A stretch of 64,000 nt of DNA from the NCBI GenBank assembly GCA_026419785.1, contig JAODTK010001432.1:186001-250000 (forward strand), read 5' to 3'. This document shows, piece after piece, positions 61,301 through 64,000 of this stretch. This DNA comes from Sclerodactyla briareus (Eukaryota > Echinodermata > Holothuroidea > Dendrochirotida > Sclerodactylidae). Both the position numbers and the translations under genes were made by a program. Position 1 is the stretch's first letter, and the number at the start of each line of letters is the position of its first letter. The notes beneath the pieces were generated by a model. The model saw only the letters and a list, made by a program, of their open reading frames with translations. It was not told the DNA's origin and searched no databases.

Positions 61301-62325
61301 TTCCATTCAGCCTTTGAAATATGCCAGAAAATAAGCATCAATGATATTGAAAATTATTGTCATTATTCATCTACAAGGAGAACTTCACTCAAAATTACAG
61401 CAATCTATCATTTCAATTCTTGGAGAAATAGTGATCAGTCCGCAAATTTTAAGACAAAGCCCTGCCGGCCGCAACAAACGATATGTTTCGCCACAGGATC
61501 CTATTCCACGATATTATGACTTTCGGCCTAACACTTCTCTCTGACCTGATTTTTCCTTTCAATTGTAGTTCTTGTATCAGTCGATACGATAGATAGCCAC
61601 AGTATGGGTAGCTTCTGGGCAGGAAAGGGAGACATGAAATAAAGGCTGAATGGAACTTAAAAGTACAATGGTCACGAAAAACAACTTTCATAATTTTGTC
61701 GGGAATGTTATCAAAAGATACAAATAGACATTTAAATTGTTAAAATCTGACTTAAATATGGGATATATGGGATTTTGTACCTGTCCAGAGGGCCACTCGT
61801 GACGTCACGAGGGACCATTCTGCTAGATTGTGTCATGAACGGTTTGTATCCAACATGCCGCGTCTAAAAGATTATTGGACATAGCACTGTGTGAAGAGTA
61901 CGCGTGTTCTGATTTCTGCGCGCGCGTCTATAAAGTAGCTACGAAAAATCTGTACAGGAACAAACGCACACTCACGAGTCTGTTTCTCTGAAGCCAGGTT
62001 TTGGCGCAACGTTTGTAAGCACGTGGAATGTAAGAAACCCGCTGCCTGCCCTCTAATGCTGTTTCTAGAATATTTCATGTGCAGTGTTCTGGCCAAAGCA
62101 TTACTTCTAAAACTACTTTGGCCAATAAAACAAAGTACTCAAACTGATTTTTGGGTGGATGCATATAACGTACAGAAACAGCCGATGAATTTCAAAGAAA
62201 CTTCATTTTGTGACCATTGTACTTTAACAAGCAAAGACCATTCTACTGAGCTGGTGAACTTACTGGTATGATTTGGCCACACACTCCTACTGGCTCCCGG
62301 CGTGTATACGCAAAGTTGTTGCCAT
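40174..62325 (-). CDS. ALDH1/ALDH2-family aldehyde dehydrogenase gene, eight 3' exons (partial)
   Basis: This is a spliced gene read on the minus strand in the order 62325-62264, 59228-59100, 58227-58114, 54420-54321, 53160-52974, 50484-50318, 42887-42729 and 40305-40174. Members of this family oxidise aldehydes to acids with NAD(P)+; some animal members make retinoic acid from retinal. Together the exons give the family landmarks in order: [66 protein letters not shown] and PFGGY. All internal junctions have AG acceptors and GT donors, and the phases match. Exon lengths (62, 129, 114, 100, 187, 167, 159 bp) are close to those I remember for vertebrate ALDH2 exons 5-11. Exons 8-12 contain one-base indels, probably assembly errors, though gene decay is possible. 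Exons 1-4 lie beyond the window, and the final short coding exon is unidentified. I cannot separate the ALDH1A, ALDH1B and ALDH2 subclasses. Confidence 0.92.
40500..42230. repeat. TGACCT satellite, block within and after the ALDH 3' region
   Basis: Repeating units of about 310-330 bp: TTTGACCTCTGGTGACCTCA, then TGACCCCAAAACAATAGG, GTACTCATNATGGGGAA, CATCCAAGTG, a GTTAACAAGC stretch, and ACCAGGCATTCTGGACT. An A/T run at 41597-41622 interrupts it. It sits in the intron between ALDH exons 11 and 12. Confidence 0.78.
42729..42887 (-). CDS. ALDH exon 11 homologue
   Basis: The exon reads [20 protein letters not shown], then [10 protein letters not shown], and after a one-base slip [15 protein letters not shown] and RAGTV(W). 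IFGPV carries the Phe (Phe401) that contacts the cofactor. The acceptor is CATCCTCAG and the donor is GTAAGA. At 159 bp it is one base longer than remembered for ALDH2. A hAT-like element is inserted in the preceding intron, leaving 47 bp between the exon start and the element's target duplication. Confidence 0.94.
42943..43797. mobile_element. Non-autonomous hAT-like element with 8-bp target duplication
   Basis: The element begins CAGTGTTGGAG and ends with its inverted complement, CTCCAACACTG. It is flanked on both sides by CTCCAAAC (42935-42942 and 43798-43805), an exact 8-bp target-site duplication. CAGTG-type ends with an 8-bp duplication are characteristic of the hAT superfamily. Subterminal regions are rich in GAGTCC and GACTCGAGTC motifs on both sides. 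There is no transposase-like coding sequence in its 855 bp. It sits in the ALDH intron between exons 10 and 11. Confidence 0.85.
42966..43065. repeat. 32-bp GAGTCC minisatellite within the hAT-like element
   Basis: There are about three near-identical units built from CCGAGTCCGAGTCCAAGA and CCGAGTCCTCAACAT. One strand would encode a repeated [11 protein letters not shown] string that directly abuts ALDH exon 11 sequence, so an automatic gene caller could fuse it to the exon. It is subterminal repeat sequence, not a protein domain. Confidence 0.8.
44460..45850. repeat. GTGCCCCTTCAATGACCTT satellite in the ALDH intron
   Basis: Units contain TGTGCCCCTTCAATGACC, TTCACATGGTCGAAGATGCC, CAATGATCACTGTGTCTAAG and ATCCATCAAAGAATGAA. 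Two successive 297-bp units (from about 44880 and 45177) are almost identical over long stretches, in contrast to the rest. No coding content. Confidence 0.82.
46200..48150. repeat. TGACCT satellite, main block in the ALDH intron
   Basis: Units begin near 46777, 47077, 47398, 47703 and 48017, a period of about 300-320 bp. Each carries GACCTCTGGTGACCTCAGAT, GGGTTCATGTACTCATCATG, GTATGAGCTTCATCCATC, CAAGCCAAAATTGGCC and ACCAACCATTCTGGACTTAT. Half-sites TGACCT recur with 4-bp and 1-bp spacing. Units differ by frequent one-base indels. Confidence 0.85.
48150..48810. repeat. Two-copy tandem repeat of about 309 bp with GGGGATATCCCC
   Basis: Two units share TTTCACCTATGGAAA, GGGGTACCC, CACTACAAGTAT, TTTTAAGGGAAACACAGGAA, CCGGGGATA, the palindrome GGGGATATCCCC (48389-48400 and near 48698-48709) and a CTGGATCCACAA end. 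CACACA runs flank each unit. Confidence 0.82.
49790..50215. repeat. CATAATGA-rich repeat in the ALDH intron
   Basis: CATAATGA or its complement occurs near 49795, 49831, 49871, 49920, 50088 and 50205, with GTTACTCATTATT and GACTCCTTATCCATTAGTC stretches between. The motif style is the same as in the arms of the foldback at 1078-4805, although the two are not simple copies. It ends about 100 bp from exon 10. Confidence 0.55.
50318..50484 (-). CDS. ALDH exon 10 homologue, with frameshifts
   Basis: The exon begins VDNEQ, continues KILNLI, and after frame slips gives VGYFIQ, PTVFS and DSMMIAREE, the family's GYFIQPTVF segment. The last Glu precedes IFGPV in exon 11 and corresponds to Glu399 of ALDH2. 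The acceptor is CTTCAG and the donor is GTATAG, which is weaker than the other donors. It is 167 bp, two more than the 165 I recall. A CATAATGA-rich foldback sequence lies about 100 bp downstream in the following intron. Confidence 0.92.
50530..52960. other. ALDH intron 9, no other gene seen
   Basis: Contains a C-run near 51380 and an ATCTATCT/GAATCAAA-type low-complexity stretch at 52610-52940. No exon or RNA gene is supported. Confidence 0.45.
52974..53160 (-). CDS. ALDH exon 9 homologue with catalytic cysteine, with frameshifts
   Basis: The exon reads VEMAHQAS, then [20 protein letters not shown], then after a one-base slip AKKRVV, PFKP and EQGP. The Cys of GCTAGSRT aligns with the catalytic nucleophile (Cys302 in ALDH2). 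The acceptor is CTTTATAG and the donor is GTAAGT. Frame slips occur just upstream of the cysteine and at the GAGAAGGGCC run. At 187 bp it is two bases longer than the 185 I remember for this exon. The intron to exon 10 is about 2.5 kb. Confidence 0.93.
54321..54420 (-). CDS. ALDH exon 8 homologue, with frameshifts
   Basis: The exon reads [14 protein letters not shown], then [11 protein letters not shown], then VFNDAD across three reading frames. It carries the Glu of LELGG (Glu268 in ALDH2, general base). The acceptor is TGTTGCAG and the donor is GTAAGT. One base is missing after AACTGCAAACG and the frame changes again after AAAAGCCCC. At 100 bp it is about one codon shorter than I remember for the vertebrate exon. 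The remnant starts in phase with exon 7 and ends one base into the codon completed by exon 9. Confidence 0.9.
54880..56500. repeat. Long-unit satellite with GGGCCC motifs, block 2 in ALDH intron 7
   Basis: Same family as 28430-30300: GAACATCAATTGAA near 56120, GAAATTCAATTGAA near 55676, TGAAATTTCATAAAATGGGC, CCAAAGGT, ACCACATTATGACTGAACAT. Block boundaries carry AACTAGAGCACCAATGGTGC (54803) and AACTAGAGAACCAATGGTTC (56551). Confidence 0.8.
58114..58227 (-). CDS. ALDH exon 7 homologue
   Basis: This exon of exactly 114 bp encodes 38 residues, [20 protein letters not shown] through to FTGSTE. The Gly-Ser of FTGSTE belongs to the Rossmann cofactor-binding turn. The acceptor is CATTGCAG and the donor is GTATGT. 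Both ends fall on codon boundaries, and the frame continues from LIKE of exon 6 to IGRLIQ of exon 8. A CIERW stretch replaces the usual D-I-[DE]-K-V-like sequence, either a real substitution or a pair of base errors. Confidence 0.95.
58430..58541 (-). pseudogene. Decayed exon-6 copy 1 (closest to exon 7)
   Basis: This 112-bp copy has the ATCCAG acceptor, a TAG first codon and a GTAAGT donor. It is the last copy before exon 7, whose acceptor is about 200 bp further along the transcript. If spliced in, it would terminate the protein at its first codon. Confidence 0.88.
58557..58667 (-). pseudogene. Decayed exon-6 copy 2
   Basis: This 111-bp copy has the ATCCAG acceptor and begins with TAG. Its donor is shortened to GTAGT by loss of one base. 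It pairs with copy 4 by the AACAAAAC variant. The [18 protein letters not shown] stretch is intact at base level but out of frame with the exon start. Confidence 0.88.
58684..58795 (-). pseudogene. Decayed exon-6 copy 3
   Basis: This 112-bp copy keeps both splice dinucleotides (ATCCAG, GTAAGT). It begins with the TAG that also starts copies 1, 2 and 4. The codon for the cofactor-binding Lys of VMK is changed to GAG (Glu). The length breaks the frame. Its GCAAGGACAGGG variant is shared with copy 1. Confidence 0.88.
58812..58922 (-). pseudogene. Decayed exon-6 copy 4
   Basis: This 111-bp copy keeps the ATCCAG acceptor and GTAAGT donor. Its first codon is TAG where the intact exon has TGG (Trp of WNFP). 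Its length is not compatible with the frame of the 129-bp exon. The stretch equivalent to VMKLAEQT is still recognisable as GTCATGAAGCTTGCTGAA, but the following CAG has become TGG. Its AACAAAAC variant is shared with copy 2. Confidence 0.88.
58939..59083 (-). pseudogene. Decayed exon-6 copy 5 (next to the intact copy)
   Basis: This 145-bp block aligns with the intact exon (CTCCTGATGCAGGCC, GTAATGAAGTTTGCTGAAC). It differs in three ways: the acceptor ends CCAA instead of CCAG, the WN start is lost, and a segment of about 20 bp (AGCCACCTGGAGG with flanks) is duplicated inside it. The donor GTAAGT remains. It is separated from the intact copy by the same 16-bp spacer seen between the other copies. 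Without an acceptor it should not be spliced as an exon. Confidence 0.88.
59100..59228 (-). CDS. ALDH exon 6 homologue, the intact copy of a tandem array
   Basis: This exon of exactly 129 bp encodes 43 residues starting [16 protein letters not shown] and continuing through [15 protein letters not shown] to AKLIKE. It carries the Asn of WNFP (Asn169 in ALDH2 numbering, oxyanion hole) and the Lys and Glu of VVMKLAE (Lys192 and Glu195, NAD binding). Its acceptor is CATCCAG and its donor is GTGAGT. The reading frame is continuous with exons 5 and 7. It is the first copy in transcript order of six tandem copies and the only one with an uninterrupted frame, so it should be the one used. Confidence 0.95.
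59880..60370. repeat. Dispersed repeat with AGGTCA/TGACC motifs in ALDH intron 5
   Basis: Contains ACTCATTTATCCGATTGATC, GAAACTTGGTACACATGT, AAGGTCATTTCAAGGTCATC, GGAGGTCAAATTTGCA and two CAAACTTGGTGGATG or CAAAACTTGGTGGATG copies. The start follows a C-run at 59860-59868. Related fragments are in 37290-37900 and near 57000-57200. Confidence 0.6.
60380..62260. other. ALDH intron 5, no other gene recognised
   Basis: An open frame of 112 codons at 60621-60959 on the plus strand matches nothing I know. A perfect 16-bp palindrome containing a CRE core lies at 61796-61811. Confidence 0.45.
61796..61811. promoter_or_regulatory. Perfect palindrome with CRE core (possible regulatory site)
   Basis: CTCGTGACGTCACGAG is identical to its reverse complement and contains TGACGTCA, the full consensus site for CREB/ATF-type bZIP proteins. 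It lies in the ALDH intron. A chance or repeat-derived origin cannot be excluded. Confidence 0.35.
62264..62325 (-). CDS. ALDH exon 5 homologue
   Basis: The exon reads (D)[20 protein letters not shown], the segment just before the WNFP motif in ALDH1/2 proteins. It is bounded by an acceptor in the context CTCCACAG and a donor GTAAGT. It begins inside a codon and ends at a codon boundary, so it joins in frame to the TGG codon of the next exon. It contains no frameshift. The preceding exon, which should encode the YYAGWADK-type segment, was not found in the remaining 1.7 kb of the window, so the 5' part of the gene lies outside. Confidence 0.93.
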
Positions 62326-63138
62326 CTGTGGAGAGAACAGCAGCAGCAATTACAGTTTTCATATCTATAAACAGTTTATTTATATTTTTTGCACAAATTA
62401 TTTCGTTCAGCTCAGATGGGCCCCAAGTTTCACTCATGAACGTTTTAGGTTCTAATGGTCATGTAAGTACGTACTGACAGATGATTTTTAAACTGACACA
62501 GGTGAACAAATGGCATAAATAGACCCAACACCCTAAACATGGTGATTCAACCATGTTATTTTGTTCAGTTCAATCAATTTCCTTGAAGGCATTGATGATG
62601 TCACAGTGGGATGGGTAGGATAACACAAATGCTGCCCACAGACTCTAGGCCTACACAACAAATTGCTGTCATTGATAACAGACAGAGTGGTATCCATTAC
62701 AGACAGACAGACAGATAAATCAATGTCTTTTTCCTTATCTTTTGAGCAATTTCCCAGGTTTTAAGTTCCTACCCCCATCAGAGCACATATCGTCCCATGG
62801 AATTAGTACACAGAGGTTGCCAACTTGCCAGGGTGTCCCTGTAATAGAGAACTGTGCCAGATTTCCCCACTCGTATCAGTTGAAATTCCATTCGATGGTT
62901 TCAAATCCTCATTGTGATAATATAAGTACTGTACCAAAGGTCAAGAGATGTTCACATGTGATGAATCCATCACAGGTTTTTTCCCCCACTTTAATGTATT
63001 CTATACTCTGCTGCTTGAGAGGGGCGGGGGCCATGACACTATGCTTCTTTTTTACATTTTGCAACTGACCTGTTCTCATTATTTTAGCTGTGTTTTCAGT
63101 ATTTCTCTTATTATTTCATTTCATTGTAATTTCTCTCT

Positions 63139-63256
63139 CCCCTCTCCTCTCCTCTCCTCTCCTCTCCTCTCCTCTCCTCTCCTCTCCTCTCCTCTCCTCT
63201 CCTCTCCTCTCCTCTCCTCTCCTCTCCTCTTCTCTTCTCTTTTCTTCTCTTATCTT
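63139..63256. repeat. CCTCT pentanucleotide microsatellite
   Basis: About 18 nearly perfect CCTCT units followed by degraded TTCTCTTCTC units. A short open frame across it encodes only repetitive residues and is not a gene. Confidence 0.97.
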
Positions 63257-63279
63257 TCCATCCATCCATCCATCCATCT
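63257..63279. repeat. CATC tetranucleotide microsatellite
   Basis: Five to six consecutive CATC units directly after the CCTCT tract. Confidence 0.92.
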
Positions 63280-63614
63280 TTACACCTGTTGTAGTTTTAA
63301 GAATATCTGAAATATGGACACTATACATTTGTGTCGGACCTTCTTTGTGGTGTATTTGCCGAACAGGGATTGAACCAATACGTGGGGCCCCGCAACAGTG
63401 CAGACCTGCAGTCACTGATTGTCGGCTATCAATCTTCCACCAGGTATAGGGAATAGGGCCGTGCTTGTTGCGGCACATTGACCTAGAGGTGAGGGGGTGG
63501 GGTTCACATGCAGACAAACAACATGCAAATTGCCTACCCATCATTTGTCCCAGCTATCCTGTGCTAAGCAACCCAAGCAACAGTTACAATACCAAATCTT
63601 CAGTATGACCAGAT

Positions 63615-63690
63615 CAGACTCGAACACCGATCGAACCCGATCTCCCAGGGGGTTAACTAACTTGCACTTGACCAACTGTGTCTGCCCACA
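63615..63690 (-). repeat. tRNA-like SINE segment
   Basis: Minus strand: ACACAGTTGGTCAAGTG resembles an A box (D-arm), and about 44 bases later GGGTTCGATCGG resembles a B box. A second TTCGAGTC follows. No clean acceptor stem is seen, so a tRNA-derived SINE is preferred. A further B-box-like GGTTCAATCCC on the same strand lies near 63365-63375. Confidence 0.45.
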
Positions 63691-63864
63691 CATTGCCCTC
63701 CCAGCCTATCCAGCTGTAAGTCTGTTGCTTTACTCTCACACTGACTGAGAAAATCTACATTCACTTCATTTCGGTGCATTTGTTTGGAACGATCATAATT
63801 TTTTATTTTTTTAACTTTCTTCTTCAACCATTCTCAATCTAACCACGGACCTTTCTCTCACTCT

Positions 63865-64000
63865 AACCCCAGCACTGATCATATCTCCTAAGAGCAGCCC
63901 ACACAACCCCAGCACTGATCATATCTCCTGAAGAGCAGCCCCCCACCACCAACCCCAGCACTCATCATATCTCCTTAAGAGCAGCCACACCAACCCCAGC
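63865..64000. repeat. Minisatellite at the window end
   Basis: Three to four units of about 42-50 bp with AACCCCAGCACTGATCATAT and CTCCTNAAGAGCAGCC. It is cut by the window end, so its full length is unknown. Confidence 0.88.

Noticed and set aside
63090..63544. Long open frames across the CCTCT tract on both strands
   Set aside because: They are open only because a 5-bp repeat without stops reads through in every frame. The products are simple Ser/Leu or Arg/Glu repeats.
62700..64000. ALDH exon 4 (YYAGWADK-type segment)
   Set aside because: No matching coding sequence on the minus strand. The exon is presumed to lie outside the window.

Overview
The window reads as animal nuclear DNA. Apart from eight short, spliced blocks of one gene it is almost entirely repeats. 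The base-level texture (poly-A/T, poly-C/G runs up to 18, many one-base differences between repeat copies) suggests a long-read assembly with residual indels, or strongly decayed repeats. tRNA-like SINE fragments, LINE reverse-transcriptase relics, a hAT-type element and TGACCT-rich satellites would fit a marine invertebrate, possibly an echinoderm or another deuterostome. That placement is a low-confidence inference.

The one clear gene is an ALDH1/ALDH2-family NAD(P)-dependent aldehyde dehydrogenase on the minus strand. Eight consecutive exons, homologous to exons 5-12 of vertebrate ALDH2, lie between 62325 and 40174 with good splice sites. They carry the oxyanion-hole Asn, the cofactor-binding Lys, the general-base Glu, the catalytic Cys and the EIFGPV motif. 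The first exons lie beyond 64000, and the last short coding exon was not found. Several exons contain one-base frameshifts, although the splice sites and catalytic residues are kept.

The most unusual feature is at 58430-59228. The exon encoding the WNFP and VVMK segments is present in six tandem copies. The copies are separated by only 16 bp, which are the fused donor and acceptor remnants. Only the copy first in transcript order (59100-59228) is intact. Four downstream copies share a TGG-to-TAG change at their first codon and a frame-breaking length change. They also show an alternating A-B-A-B pattern, so a dead exon has been amplified into a small satellite.

Region by region: 1-5100 holds a large foldback structure with CATAATGA arrays and three copies of a poly-G/poly-C element. 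7000-15300 and 20800-31240 are rearranged copies of the same repeat modules, including a unit of about 3.8 kb that appears to have inserted into a different place in the second copy. 15300-20800 lies between inverted copies of a CCCGG minisatellite element and contains a LINE relic. 31240-37000 is the least repetitive part, with an RTE-like LINE relic. 37000-57000 consists of TGACCT-rich satellites and insertions within and beyond the ALDH introns, including a hAT-like element with a perfect 8-bp target duplication. 57000-64000 carries the exon array, exon 5, a pentanucleotide microsatellite, SINE-like sequence and a minisatellite at the window end. No bacterial-type genes, CRISPR arrays or operons were seen.
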